A stretch of 64,000 nt of DNA from Notospermus geniculatus. Taxonomy: Eukaryota > Nemertea > Pilidiophora > Heteronemertea > Lineidae. Below are positions 33,076 to 45,893 of the stretch, piece by piece. Below the pieces are notes generated by a model. That model was not told the origin of the DNA, did not search any database, and saw only the letters and a list, made by a program, of their open reading frames with translations. Every line of letters starts with the position of its first letter. Position 1 is the first letter of the stretch. The stretch lies in NCBI GenBank assembly GCA_002633025.1, contig NMRB01000039.1:573708-637707 (forward strand). Reading direction: 5' to 3'. The position numbers were made by a program, and so were the translations under genes.

Positions 33076-35618
33076 GGGCGAAGGTCAAGTAAACTGAAAG
33101 CCACTGTGGTTTGCAATGAAGAGTAAATCATGACCATAGTGATTTCTGACGGGTATCATGCTCCTTCCTATTAAAAATCCGACCAAAACGGTACAGCCGT
33201 GTCGCCATCATTAATTCAGGATTCGTAAATTTTAATCAGTGTAGGAGGAAACCGGATACTTCGGTTACAAAGGACCCGAAAGACATTAGGCTTATTGAAA
33301 CCACCCACCTGTTGACATTGACTGACATTAGCTCACACTCTCCGAAAATCTATTTTTAGCTCTGAGACAATGGATGCAATTACTAATATCAACAACATCA
33401 AAGGTGTTTAACAGTGAGGATAAACCCATCTTATTTCCTGGAGACTTTGCCCGTCTCAGAGAGCCACGTTCTGGGAAAGGTTCATGTACTTGTACGACCG
33501 ATCAATACAAGTTGGGAACCAACTCTCTGTAGTTATCACGCAAAACGTCGATTACTTTACAAATTACAACACAAAGCCCAACGTGATATAATCATTAAGC
33601 CTCTCCCGGCTCATTGACTAGTGTCTCTTGATAAAAACATCCTTAGCAGAGACCTGATGTTTGGAAGGAGAACACACGTCGCAATGGGCTTGTATTTCAC
33701 TGGTAGTCTGGACGCAGAACGAAAAAGTGGGACATTTTGGATAACAGCAATTTTTTTGCATTTTTATATCTCCAAATGACAGAGATTCAGAATCCGCCGG
33801 GTGCCACTCTGGCACCCTTGGGCGTTTTGCGAAAATCCCGTTTAAAGCTCATGACACTGACTTTGTCAGTGGACCGAAGAACTTAGCTTTGTACAGCAGA
33901 AAATTGGGATTTTGCGTCCAGACGGTTGCTTTCTTTTAGAGAACAACCTATTTCACTGGTAATTTCTTTTGGAGAACAATTACGACCCAGGGTTGCTATT
34001 AACGGTACCTTCCGGTCTAACACCTGCCCCAATGCAAAATTTAATATTCCAACACGGAACAGCTGCTAGATACTGCCCAATACGTTTCTTTTCACCTGAG
34101 ATAGAACAAAATACTCAGGTTCAGTGACAATATCAATAAACGCCCTTTGGTTTATTCAAACTGATGGGTTAGTTATATAGTAATTTCTATTAATATTTGA
34201 TTAGCCATCATTCACGCAGTTCAAACTCGATACCGCGCCTGTTGATTCGGCCACAGCAATTCAATATGATGACCTTCAACACAGGAGGGGCAGAAAAGTA
34301 CGATTTACTCTGAAAAAAATACGGCAAGCGAAACACAGCCCCTTTATTTTCTACCAATAAACTATAGAAATAAACTATAGTTTTACCAATAAACTATAGA
34401 AAACAATACCATTCCAGGTTTGTCACGACGGGTTGTCAGATGGCCTTCCCACCATAGAGGTTTGTTTCCCGATAGTCCGAAGTCGTGTGAGCGCTTCCAC
34501 GGACCTCTGTCCATAGTTGCTACAACGTCTGTCAATAGTTGCTCTATTGCAAGTAAGAACAGGGCCACAGCTAGCTTTTTGGCATTGGGCTTTCGGAAGG
34601 GGAGGGGCAAAACTGCACTTTTTGCCATTTTCGGCCTAAAATCTGCGTGACAAACCGTCTTTCGGTGACGTCCCGGTCCCTGTAGTAGATGGGGCCCTGA
34701 GTAGGATCACGGTGCCGATGAAAACTGCACGGCAAATCGCTGGGATGGAAACGGGCCGGCTATGGACAGGCACCTTTGCCTGGAGAGTGCCATCACTATT
34801 GATGGTAAAAGTAGGTATATCGGCAGAGATTAAATCTGTGCTTGGAGAGTGCCATGGCCATTATTAGCCCAAAGTTGCTTAGCCTAATAAATATTTCCTG
34901 CATTGCCATAATTACATGGCGTGTGAACTTGGCTAGCTTTGCTAATGAGGCGCACGGTGCATTGAGGCAGGCATCCGCTGGCTTGTCACTTTTACCACAA
35001 AAGCACGCATTTTTCTGTTTATGCCACTTTGACGAGCGGAAATTTCATGTTTTGCCGTGAACACAGGAAAATGTCTGGAGTGACGTGCAAACTCCAGCTG
35101 TCTTCGTGTGGTCATGCTATTAGCGTGGCGCTGTGTTTTGTAGGTTGCGATAAAATAAAATTCACCAGTCAGCAGTTTCTTGGGTGTTCAGTACTGGACC
35201 GATGCATGTCAAACGCACTTTTACATTAGAGTGGGGGGCATGGATTGGGCGACAGCAGCGCTTCGTTGCGTAGATTCAGTTTAAACACTTCAGGCTCGGG
35301 TTGTTGCTCAAATTAAGTGTGGGTGGAAAATATCCTCTAACAGAATGTGTCAAGATAGTGAACGAACGATAGTCGAGGGCAGGCCCATTATTCTCCCTAA
35401 TTCGCAAACAGCTGACATTTTTTTCCTTGGAGAAAAAACCCGGGGGAAAAACCTGCAGTATCAAGTTAAACAGTTATTATGGCTTCCGTTGCTACATGTA
35501 TGAGGCGTTTTTCCACGGAGTCGGTTCGATTCGGCTCGAGGCCAGTTCACTTATTTTTTTAGAATGAAAAGTGAAGGATAGTACAGGTCGCATGGCTTTA
35601 TCACGGAACAGAAAGCAT
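33076..35618. other. Intergenic, nothing firmly recognised
   Basis: Contains ATAAACTATAGAAA repeated at 34357-34400 and GGAGAGTGCCAT twice (about 34781 and 34843). No gene-like structure in about 2.5 kb. Confidence 0.4.
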
Positions 35619-35922
35619 TAAAGGTGCTCTAGTTCGAATTGTAAACATTACGGTGTGCCACCTATTGTCAACTTCTGGTACTGACAAATCAGACAAAATC
35701 GAATTAAATCTCGCCCTTCACAACTTGTTCTTTGTTTTTGAGCGTAAAATCATAAATATATTTCAGTTACAAGAATATTTATCAAGATAGATATAAAAAT
35801 AGATAACATTTATGTTTTGTTATACACGGTGCTGCCACCTGTCCGAGGGAAAATAACCATTATAGTCAACCATGTAAATAAACAAATCGTAATGTTTACA
35901 ATTCGAACTAGAGCACCTTTAA
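35619..35922. mobile_element. MITE with AAAGGTGCTCTAGTTCGAATTG ends
   Basis: The left arm (AAGGTGCTCTAGTTCGAATT) and right arm (AATTCGAACTAGAGCACCTT) are inverted, continuing through GTAAACATTACG. About 300 bp, no coding capacity. Confidence 0.75.
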
Positions 35923-36190
35923 GTGAAGTGGCCTCGATCCGGATGGAACCGACTCTTGTGAACAGGGTCAGTGAGAGTGAGTTCGTAGACTTTGATTGTT
36001 CCACTGGACAAAGAAATCTGACGTGAAATTGACAAGTGAGTTACGTTCATTTCCGTCCGCATCAAGGCTCAATATAGCTTGTGGATGTTGAGATAAGCTG
36101 CCCTTGTCCAATGATGACATATCTGGGTGCATACGTCAGAAACACCTGTCCAAAATTGAAATAAAACTTATGGGGGGGGGGGGGGTTACA

Positions 36191-36351
36191 NNNNNNNNNN
36201 NNNNNNNNNNNNNNNNNNNNNNNNNNNNNNNNNNNNNNNNNNNNNNNNNNNNNNNNNNNNNNNNNNNNNNNNNNNNNNNNNNNNNNNNNNNNNNNNNNNN
36301 NNNNNNNNNNNNNNNNNNNNNNNNNNNNNNNNNNNNNNNNNNNNNNNNNNN
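36191..36351. other. Assembly gap (161 n) flanked by poly(G)
   Basis: A G-run precedes and another follows, so the gap is probably a G-rich simple repeat that failed to assemble. A further G-run lies at 36474-36484. Confidence 0.9.
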
Positions 36352-37401
36352 GGGGGGGAGGGGGTCAAGGATTTTGATGTGGCCGGTTAGTCTTTTGGCC
36401 TTGTTTGGCGTCACCCATATACTTTTTTCAGAGGTTTTGATGCCAATTGACCTCTGAAGTAAAGTCTCTCAAAGGGGGGGGGGGTGAAGAGAGAGACTAA
36501 CCAAGGTTAGTCTTTTGCGGCATCAACCAATTTTGAGATGGTCCCTTACGATTCATTCTTTTTGTTTTGTTGTTTCGGCTGGATTCATCACCAACATACG
36601 GATTGACAGATAAGGTATTAATTAATTATTGGAACTGTCAATCCTTAAGCAGTTAAGGAAAAACTTGGTACAATGTACAATGTATTTTAGTTCAGTTTTG
36701 ACGGGGGTTCAAAACCAGCCAATCATTCTACCTCACGAACAGTTCGTCAATACCAAATCTAATTAGTACCGAGGACTTCGGTGTAATTAAATTGTCATTT
36801 CCTATTCGTGTTAATGTCTCATCATTCTTTGGTTATCTACAGCAAAGGAGAGAACCTGATGGAAAAGTCATTGATCTTCTTAAACCCCGCTATCCTCATT
36901 TCGATTTGGGACATATTGAATTTAATAAGTGAAATCGTCTCATTTAGTTCCCGACGCTTTTTGTTATTGCAACGAAATCCGCTCAATCAACTAATTATAG
37001 GTAGTCGATTGATCTTCGCGAGATGAGTCTTTCTGCCATCCTAACGGATTAGGTATTAATATTGGCCACATTTGATATGGATTTAGAAGATAAAATGCTT
37101 GTTGCCCTATTCGTTCGTCAGACGAAGAAAAACCTCGGTCACTTGTACCTTAGCATGGGTAGGAAGACAAAGGTCTGGCCAAGGGCTGGGGTATTCGTAA
37201 CAAGACGATATCAACCCTAGGAGCAGTTCATACAAGGCGTTTCGTCTTCCCGATGTAAACGCCTTCGGAATCGCTCTCAGGAGACAGGTCTGGTGTACAT
37301 CATAGGACCACGATATTGCCACTTTTTGTGGACAGCCCCGGCGGTGATTGCATCACTCTCCAATACCGTAGTTCCGCCTTTCGTGCCGGTGTTAAGTTGG
37401 A
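36352..37401. other. Intergenic, nothing recognised
   Basis: A short hairpin (GGATTGACAG ... CTGTCAATCC, 36600-36644) is the only structure noted. Confidence 0.4.
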
Positions 37402-37795
37402 GAATGGTGAGGTTTCGCAAATCTGACGAAACACGAAGTACGAAATACGAAATTCAACTTCATTTCCAGGACCTAATTTATTTCTGGAGATAGTTGGTAC
37501 CGCAAATGTCCCTGCCGCCACTGCGTCTTTTAGCATATCATGTAAGACCGAGAGAGTTCTGGTGCATCATCAATTTTTAAATTTCTGCTTCGTAGTGACG
37601 AAGTGGAAACGAAAGATAAATTTCATAATACACACCGTAACTCTATCGGTATAACGTCATACGCTAAAAGACGCTCTTGCAGCAGGCGATATTTATGGTA
37701 CCAACCATCTCCTGAAATACATCACGTCATGGAAATGAAGTCCAACTTCGTACTTCGTTTTTCGTATGATTTGCGAAACCTCTCTAATGTATGAT
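37402..37795. mobile_element. Inverted-repeat element with about 145-bp arms
   Basis: GAGGTTTCGCAAATC, GAAGTACGAA, ATAGTTGGTACC and GCGTCTTTTAGC in the left arm return as reverse complements in the right arm (37645-37795), with about 95 bp between the arms. Arms differ by scattered substitutions and small indels. Confidence 0.65.
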
Positions 37796-38139
37796 CACAA
37801 TACAATGCGTACGTGGATATCCTAGGAACAGAGTGACTCTAGGTGGGGCGAGGTTGATAAGAGATAGTTTAACAACACTGCCAATAGAGGTCTCCCTTAA
37901 CGCGGGTTTAGCGTTGGATGGGGAAGGAATACTCTGCCCCTTTAATGGCAAATGGTGTTCGCCGACAGCAGACTACGCCATGCCTTAATGACGTCAGTGG
38001 TAACCTTCGAAAACGAGGTTAAGAACAGTTAAAGCCGGGATGTCTGTGAAGAATTCAAGGCTACATTTTTCCTCGGTGTAGCGCTTAGCGTCAAAAATCA
38101 AGTCTGTTGAAGCCGCTGTACGGTTTCGCATTGACAGCC

Positions 38140-38236
38140 CACTCTCCCCAGCAGGGTTTTTACCTCGCTCCTCTTCATCCACTCACTGCGAGTGTATGAA
38201 GAAAGCTAATGAGCAAAGCCTTGCTATGGGAGGATG
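38140..38236. mobile_element. 97-bp hAT-like MITE with 8-bp TSD
   Basis: The direct repeat TGACAGCC flanks it exactly (38132-38139 and 38237-38244). Its ends, CACTCTCCCCAGCAGGG and CCTTGCTATGGGAGGATG, are imperfect inverted repeats. A longer relative is at 44359-44780. Confidence 0.75.
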
Positions 38237-38244
38237 TGACAGCC

Positions 38245-39159
38245 AGCCTCGATCGTAAATCCTGACTTATGCACTTTGGTATAATTGATGTTATCAGCTA
38301 AGGAGGATTTTCGAAAATTAATACGCAGCACGTCGCACCCTTTCAACTCTGTCACCGAGAGAGAAATCCCGTAAAGCTTTGAGGAGGCTAGTAGCTTGGA
38401 TAAGAACATGAAATATAATTCTTCCTTCCAATCCTTTCATGAGGTCCGAAAAGCCTTGATTTAATAGACGGGCAAGATTCAATTTAGCATCGAATCAAAG
38501 CAACAATATTGTCGACAGTTAATCTGAGATGAGTGCAGCACGGACCAAGAAATTGAATTACCTTACTTTTTTGTTTTTACCACATGTTGTCTCAAAGTTC
38601 AATGATGCCCTCGAACTGACGTTCATGGCATGTCAGAATGACGCGTCTCTCCATAGAATAAAACTCAGCAATCTGCATCTGAGGCCACTAAATTTATACT
38701 CCGTCACCGACCATGAAGCGGAACGGAAAGGTTTTGTCTGGAGCCAAGACGGCGAGAAATAACGATCATTCCGTCCCGCACTCTGACCGTNATCTAAAGA
38801 TATTTTTACAAAAGTAGAAAAAATGCAGTAAAATATGACGTGACATTTCACATTTTTCGTGAATAGAACCTCAGCTGACCTTAGTGAAGTCGTTCATAGA
38901 TAAAGCTCCATTAGGAGTAGTACCCTTTACAAACCGGTCATATATACAAATTGAATCACTGTTCATTATGCTTCACGCGTCTCCCGGGAACTAGACGCCT
39001 TTAGAACTCGACTTTCTTTAATAAATCAAAACACTGCTAGTACATTAGTGATTGGTTGTGATAATAGAATGGCGAGGCCCTGCACAGACGTGAAAGAAAA
39101 GGAAAGAAAATGAGACAGGGTTGAATGACATCTTAAAATTGAACTGAAGCGACGGCCCT
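38245..39159. other. Intergenic, nothing recognised
   Basis: One undetermined base (38791) may mark a contig join. No gene-like structure. Confidence 0.4.
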
Positions 39160-39567
39160 TTTTACACGAGAACGGTTGAAGCCGGCTACGAACCAGTCCG
39201 AGACCAGTCGCGAGGATTTTTATCGTGTAGGACGAAATCCAAGTTGGATCCAACCAAACTGCCTACAGGCGCGTTTGGGCTGCAGTCCCGGACTGATTCA
39301 GAGGAATAGAGTCACTTGGAAAGGCTGATTTCCCGTGTAGAACGAAAAGACCGAACCGGCTCCGGCTCTGCACAGGGTATTTTAAAAAATAATAAAAAAG
39401 AACCGGCGCCACCAGGTGACGGGAGTATGATTTAAGTGATCTTTACTGACTCGACCGGCCCCGTTCGATCCGTCTCCGTGTAGACAGCACAATGCACTTG
39501 TATGTACAGGTGAACTGGCTTCAACTGGCTCAAGGAGAGACCGGTTCGAACCGTTCTCGTGTAAAAC
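39160..39567. mobile_element. Inverted-repeat element, about 408 bp
   Basis: TTTTACACGAGAACGGTT (left) and AACCGTTCTCGTGTAAAA (right) are exact inverted ends. Internal GAACCGG and ACCGGTTCGAACC words also pair. Confidence 0.7.
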
Positions 39568-39574
39568 TAGTTAT

Positions 39575-39724
39575 TAGGGAGGTTTAGAAAACGAACGATA
39601 AACGTAAACGTTAACGACAACGTTATTGTTTGTACCAAAAATGCAATGATCTGATAATGTGTTGTACGAAAAATAACGTCGTCGTAAAGTTTACATTTAC
39701 GGTTTGATTTCTAAACCTCACTAT
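39575..39724. mobile_element. Degenerate palindromic MITE
   Basis: GGGAGGTTTAGAAA and TTTCTAAACCTCAC close the ends; the interior arms (ACGTAAACGTTAACGACAACG against CGTCGTAAAGTTTACATTTACG) pair imperfectly. It lies 8 bp from the preceding element. Confidence 0.6.
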
Positions 39725-40449
39725 TGACGCTACTCGGCTTGTGGAAGATGAATTTCTGGTCGACGTTTGCGGAAATTGAATACGTACATGTACGAATCGC
39801 GGCGACCGAATTCACCAATGTTAACATACACCCATTATTGCCATTCTATCTGTTTGTAATTCCCTTGAGAGCTGTTTCTATAGTAAGTAAGGATCTCAAA
39901 TGACTATCTCATCCATTTTAGAACGTACAATATGGTCATAACGATTAATCAAGTGCATTTTAGCTGTTTACCTCCCTTGTACATTTCTCTTAAAGCAACT
40001 CTCAACCAGAGGTTATTTCTGAGGTCATCAGACAGAATGAATTTGAAGCAGGCTTTGTGAGAGTTGGTGCCGTCGCTTCTGCAACGTTTTGTGGTTAGAA
40101 TTATTCCTTATGTGTTTGTTTTACAGACTAAGAAATTATTGCGACTAAGAAAGTGGCAACAAAACCTTACGAAAGGATCAGTTTGTGGCCTAGATATCCG
40201 ACTATTCATCAGACAGTTGTCTGCATAATCTAACTGGAACCTAACTACCGCCACTGTAAGCGGTTGTACATTTTTAACGGTTAATCTACGTAGTTGCGCT
40301 CATCAAGAATAAGTTAATACAGGGTACACGATCCGCCGAATCGTTCATTCAGCCCTTCAAATGCAGTGTTCCCTACTTATCAATATTATGTTAAGGACCA
40401 GTCTTCACTAGAGTGTACTGTAAATGTGCTGTATTTGGTTTTACAAAAC

Positions 40450-40575
40450 AAGGCCCAGTTGTTCAAAACAGTATTCGTCTCTAACATGATGTTAATGCTA
40501 TCTTGGCGTTATCTCCATCAGTTAAGCCTATTTCAGTTAACGCCACATTAAAGATAACGCCAAAATAACACTTAA
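40450..40575. mobile_element. Probable MITE, GGCCCAGTTG end
   Basis: Begins GGCCCAGTTGTTCAAAAC, like the element at 26474. TGGCGTTATCT and AGATAACGCCA pair inside. The right terminus is not clear. Confidence 0.4.
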
Positions 40576-41603
40576 CTGTGTATCAACCCAGTCCTTTGGC
40601 TAAACATCAAACCGACAACGTTTTAACTGATCGCACTAGAGATAATGCCTTTTTTCATCGAAGGGAATAATTAGGCAAGGTGACATTAATTAGGCTATAC
40701 TTCATGGTAAAATGAATTTCTTTCAAAAAGGTCTTATCGGTTCTTCCGTCTGATTTACTTCAAGAAAATAAATCTAGACTCATCTTATTTTGGGGCATAG
40801 ATCAACAGTTTGCTGCTGTTTTTTATGTCAGATATTGCTCTCAGATCACCTCTGCGGTTTTTTTTTGTTTTTTATATTATTTCTCTCTTCTCTCTCTCTT
40901 TTTGCCTCCGGCAGATGATATAGCAACAAATGGATTTCATAAGTCTGCAGAAAAAAATATGCCTCATATTGGAAAAGTTAGTTTTTGGCTTGTTCTGAGG
41001 AAGATCCCTAGGGCTTGTCTTCAAAAAAACTTCCACAAAAACGCGAAGAAGTTGGATTGAATGTCTGGACAAACTGATCATAATGTAATGAAAAACGACC
41101 CCATCGATTGGCCAACAGCCGAATAAAAAGGCAAATAACTATATTTCCTTCACGGCCATTAGGCAGCCCCAAAAACGGATTCGTTTCAAAAGAATGTACG
41201 GCCGAAGGAGAAGATACATTAACGTCATTCGTGGAGGTTGGAGGGCACTTGACCGACATCCCACAGCGATCCTGCTGTGCTAATATTACAAGTTCCCGTA
41301 CGGTATCCATAACAACTTGAGCTGTCAATGCGATCCACCAATCTACCCTCTTTTCTTTCTTTGAATGGTGAATATTCTCCTTCGCTGGCCCGTAATGGAC
41401 GGAACCAAATGGTATTAATGCGAACGGAGCTTGCCGATGGTGTTCCTATTGGGTAAACACACTTTTCTGGATTGTCATTTGGCGAGTAACACCGGCAACA
41501 ATCAATGGGTTCGATTCCCGAACGGAATCATCCTCACACGGTTTTTAATGCTTGTTTTAAAAGCCTCGGCCTGGCTCATTTAACAAAATCGACTGTAGTC
41601 ATA
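40576..41603. other. Intergenic with a B-box-like relic
   Basis: GGGTTCGATTCCC at 41510-41522 resembles a tRNA T-arm, but no acceptor stem can be formed around it. No gene seen. Confidence 0.4.
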
Positions 41604-41850
41604 TGCCCAGTTGCTCAGCCTTGGGTTAAGCTGGATTTCGGTCGATCCTGACATGAGCGCAGTTTAAGCCAGGCTTATTTTTGTCGCGTATTGCACAGGT
41701 TGGGCTTCAAAAAAAGCCAAGCTTAAGCCTGTTTTTTATAATAAACCTGGCAGTGGGGTGGTTAAACGAGATAAAGCGCGACTTACGTCAACTCGAGTTT
41801 GAGGAATAAGCCAGGCTCACCTGAGCTACACCTGAACAACCGGGCCTAGT
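41604..41850. mobile_element. Degenerate MITE with GCCCAGTTGCTC / GAACAACCGGGCC ends
   Basis: The outer ends resemble the GGGCCCAGTT superfamily; GCCAGGCT and AAGCCTG words recur in both orientations inside. Confidence 0.45.
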
Positions 41851-42290
41851 GTTCCAGTTGAAAAGGAATTATTACTTTCACTATTCTTACAGGCAATGAA
41901 ATTACATTTCTTCCCGCATTTTTTCTTAAAACCAATCACCCCATGTCGTGCGGCAGCGTCCTCTTTGAGTTCGAGACGAATGAATACGAGCAAACATCGT
42001 ATTTACTATACCTTGATATAATGTTATTTTTGACACTCAATCAATCACTGTTCGGGGAGAAAAAATGACGAAAAGGCGCTCCATAGAGTCACACAAATAT
42101 ACAACTGATGTTGGTTTTTTTGCGTCTCCGACGAGACGACAAACTGCAAAACGATAATAAGGGAATGCGCCTCACGTAGATATGGACAAAATGACGTGAC
42201 TAATATTCTAGGTTTTTTTTCTAATGTTCGGGTGACGCGAGGCAACGTGATCAGGGTGCCAGTGACAGTTACTAGCGAAGGGGGCACACC

Positions 42291-42610
42291 AGTTATCATC
42301 TTCGATGATCGAAGGCCGATCTGCTCACCACTACGTTACACCGCACATCACCCTTCGAGAAAGTGACCGGTCCACGGCGTATCTGCCGCCTCGAGAAGAA
42401 GAGGCCAATCAGAATCGGTGTTGTAAAATTTGAATCGTGGTACAAATAGTGGTAGCCGAAGACCCGATATAAAGTGTCATATGATTGGTCGACCGGTAAA
42501 GTTGGCATGGTGCCAAGATACGCCGCCGACTGGTCTATTTCTCGAAGGGTGATGTGCGATGTAACACAGTGGAGAGCAGATCGGCCTTCGATTATCGAAG
42601 ATGTCCAGTT
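42291..42610. mobile_element. Inverted-repeat element, about 320 bp, arms about 70 bp
   Basis: GATCGAAGGCCGATCTGCTC and GAGCAGATCGGCCTTCGAT pair, as do CGCACATCACCCTTCGAGAA and TCTCGAAGGGTGATGTGCG. The arms differ at only a few positions, so the element is fairly recent or homogenised. Confidence 0.7.
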
Positions 42611-43793
42611 AGAAATCCAAGCCATTTTCCTTTAAAGAGATGACAATACACCATCCTGTTACTCGCATCCAGAAGCTCCGATGATTGTAATATTTGGGGG
42701 TTACAAGGACCTTACCTAGATTTCCAAACCATATAATTTTCGTTGTGGGTTGACCGTGATAATATCAGGGTTAGGGGGGTCCAAACCCGAGAGGGGTCAC
42801 TGATCAGCGGAGAGAAGCAGTGAGCTGGCTGCCAGAGCCCATAGCAGTGAATCGCCCCTGCGGAGGAATCTAAGACATACAGCATTTCCAAAAAGTCATC
42901 AGATTTTTAAACAAACACTACCGTATAGCCCAATTCATATTGAACAAAAAGAACATTTAGAAAAATATCCAAACCGAATAAATCGTGTTAAAGGGTAAAA
43001 TGCCGGTTTCAATAGTACTACTTTTTGTATACAGCCTGGCCCTGATTGGTCAATTACTGGTGTGTAACCCGAACTGGGAGACATATGATACAGTATTCTT
43101 TAGGTTTTCGAGACCCACGTAGTAACCCCCGGACACTTTCTCAGCGCGAAATACCATGGCCAATAAAATGTCCAATAACTAAACAATCTATACCCCCATG
43201 CCTTTCAAACTCAGAATGATTGGTACATGGAATTCCAATCAGCGTAACGTTTAGTAGAATCAGAGGGCGCAAGAAGGAATCGAGATCGGTAAGTTACGCC
43301 TCTCTGATATATTGCTTAAAAGCTAAGCATCTAATATGGCCTGCTCACCACTTAAGTAACACTTAAGGCGACCATCTCACGCCAGGATCAAACACCACTG
43401 TCCTGTTTTTGTAGCAAGACAAATGGAGTGAGCGTGATTCGCCTTATAGTGGGGTCATAAACTACTGGTGGCTTAGAATCAGCGCCATATAATTGCCGAT
43501 GGGGAGACCTAAAGCAGTTGATTCGTAGGGCGTCTTTTGTCACCGTGAAAAATGGTGACGTTATTCGCTTCTGTTGTATAGCATCTTGAGTGACGTACTC
43601 ATGCATAATCAAGGCGTGATTCGCGTAATTTAGTTTTTTTCCTGTTTCGGTTCCGATTGGGGAGGTTTAGTGCCTGGTATGTACGCATGTCCGGTAATTT
43701 TCGCCCACACCGACTGTTTATTTAACGGATTTCCGCCATGTCTTGATGACGTATGGTATTCAAACTTGTTAGTGGGGTATTCAGATACGAGTT
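42611..43793. other. Intergenic, nothing recognised
   Basis: GCGTGATTCGC occurs twice (near 43431 and 43614). No gene. Confidence 0.4.
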
Positions 43794-44088
43794 CAGGCCC
43801 GTAGCAGCCCTCTGATGAGTGGGGGGACCCTGGCAGGGTCGGATCCAGGATTGACAGAAAGGTTGGGTGCGTAGCTCGGCGGAGGCGGTCAGGACCGGAA
43901 AGTGAAGCCCAAACGGGGGTGTGGGGGCCCTCCCCAGGAAAAATTGACAATTTAAGTGCTTTAGATGCATTTTCCTGGGATCTGAGAGCAAAAATATGGA
44001 CATATAAAATGGACATTTGGGCCAAGGTATTTTTGGCAAAAAAGTGTGTGGGGGGAGGGCCTTGGACCCCCCGGCTGCTACGGGCCTG
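43794..44088. mobile_element. 295-bp element, 16-bp TIRs, 5-bp TSD
   Basis: The ends CAGGCCCGTAGCAGCC and GGCTGCTACGGGCCTG are exact inverted repeats; GAGTT is duplicated at 43789-43793 and 44089-44093. Minus-strand frames of 128-170 codons run through it but look like low-constraint transposon sequence. Confidence 0.8.
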
Positions 44089-44358
44089 GAGTTGAGGCCG
44101 TGAAACAAGCAAATGGGCCAATGAGAACTCCACTGCCGGCAAAAAACAGAGAAATCCTCTTGTTAATGGCGGTTACTAAGGTAAGCTCCGTCGACAGGTA
44201 TAACCACTCCAAGAAAGGTCAATATAACTTCGCTAATGCGAGTTTTTCGTGAGTTGTCAGTACTTGACATTTGGATACACAGACGTCTGTCGGGCTAATT
44301 GCCCCGAATCAAGTCTAAAGTAAAGATAGTTAAGATGAGGGTACCGTTAGTGAATGTT

Positions 44359-44780
44359 CATCCTCCCACAGCAGGGCTTTGGTCTCGTTCCTCTTCATAC
44401 ACTCGCGCACAAAGCCCTGCTGAAATTGGGTCGCCCAGGCAAGCATGAGGCGGTCAGAAATCCATCGCCCAATCAGAGTGCAACATTTCTAGGGTGTGAA
44501 TGCTAAATAATTATGGCTCATATAAACAATCAAAAATAATAAGAATCTCATTTATATATACGAAGAACCACTGGGATAATATTCAGTCGATTTTGAAAAG
44601 ACATAAGTGATTCTGTAGATACGAAACTTCTACGATAAAATAGGGTAAAACCACGACAATACAGGGAGTGCAATTGGAGTATGGAACAGCCGCACCAGAT
44701 TCACTGGATGTTCTATTTCAGCAGGGGTTCGGGTGAGTGGATGAAGAGGAGCGAGGTAAAACCCCCGCTGTGGGAGGATG
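44359..44780. mobile_element. 422-bp hAT-like element, relative of 38140-38236
   Basis: CATCCTCCCACAGCAGGG begins it and CCCGCTGTGGGAGGATG ends it. Subterminal TCTCGTTCCTCTTCATACAC pairs with GTGGATGAAGAGGAGCGAG. Flanks GTGAATGT and GTGAAGGT look like an 8-bp duplication with one mismatch and a 1-base offset. Confidence 0.65.
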
Positions 44781-45294
44781 GTGAAGGTGAACAGGACGGC
44801 TGGACATTGTCTATCTCATAAGATAATATTATCAGGGTCTCGACAGCACTGAATGTCATGGAAGGATCAAGACCCTTTGATGGACGCGCAATTATCTTCT
44901 TACAATTCGTCAAACGTTTTGCACCCTTTTGGTTCCTACTTATGATCCGTTAATAATGGGTTCAGCCACTCTTCCTGCTCTTATCAACGTCCCTGGGCAA
45001 AGAGCATAAGAGACGTCGGGAATCTCCTGCATGGTTCCCTAATTGTCTACACTAACGAGACGTAAAGGCAACTTTGATCAGGAAAGGATAGTTGCATGTT
45101 GGTCTACCTGATTTCCACCCATCGCGTGTCTCGTTTAGATGTATGTATTTTAATGAAATGCCATCCTGCTTCCAGATACTAAAGCGAGATGCAAGATACC
45201 GAACCTGCTTCAGGGAGAGACTAACTAAGGGTAACACTTTTGTTTTTATTCGTTCAGTGTTTCCATCTTCAAATGTTGTAAATCAACCTGTGTT
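44781..45294. other. Intergenic, nothing recognised
   Basis: No structure noted beyond low-complexity patches. Confidence 0.4.
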
Positions 45295-45893
45295 AGATTT
45301 TTCCATCAGAGCCGAAGCCATGATAGCATTATTGCCCTGGTAAGCATGGAAGAGGCCACCTCAAGCTACTCATGTTCCTCGCTTGGATGGGGTCTTTTAC
45401 TTGCCCTTTCACACCCTTGCAAAGCCACGTACAAATCACCACGGCATACTGTCCCATGCGACCATCTGATTCTCACCAATCTGGCCTGCCCCCATCTAGC
45501 CCGGTTTGAATCTATTAGATTTCCCGCTTCTGAGGAGCGCAGAGCCTCAGCCAATCATCGGTGTGCGAAGGCTAATCGACGTGCCATTCAAAATCCGTGT
45601 TACAAATGTGTGCGGGAAGAGAAGAGAAAGTGCCGAACGGCGATTTGTTTCACGAGTTCTGATTGACTCGGAGGCTGGGTCAAGTAGGGGTCAGATTCAT
45701 TTATAATTTATGAGTTAACGCAAACGGCATGATAGGGACACGGCTAAAGACGCAGTCGATGACGTTTGGACAAGATGCATGCGACGGACTGAAGAGCCAG
45801 GGATGATTAATCCCCATGACCTGGTATTCAAACCCGGAACCTGCCGCTTGCCCAGCGGACGTGTTAAGCACTAGGCTACTAAGGCATCGAGGA
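45295..45893 (-). mobile_element. tRNA-derived SINE family S2, copy 1, interrupted
   Basis: The minus-strand head near 45893 has A-box-like TAGTAGCCTAGTGC and B-box-like GGGTTTGAATACC; the body includes AGTAAAAGACC and the 3' end resembles CCCTGACGGAAAATCT. It is split by the hAT-like element at 45463-45777. Relatives are at 53324-53500 and 62955-63400. Confidence 0.7.
45463..45777 (+). mobile_element. hAT-like element H1 (315 bp) inserted in SINE S2
   Basis: Begins CATCTGATTCTCACC and ends GGACAAGATG, so CATCT/AGATG are short inverted ends. The 8-bp duplication CATGCGAC is exact (45455-45462 and 45778-45785), and removing one copy restores an uninterrupted S2 body. The reverse-oriented relative at 46336-46671 has the same ends. 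No transposase. Confidence 0.8.

Noticed and set aside
41477-41535. tRNA gene around GGGTTCGATTCCC
   Set aside because: The T-arm is convincing but no acceptor stem can pair; probably an old SINE relic.
43630-44142. 170-codon and 128-codon minus-strand frames
   Set aside because: They lie inside a 295-bp transposon with exact TIRs and show no protein family features.
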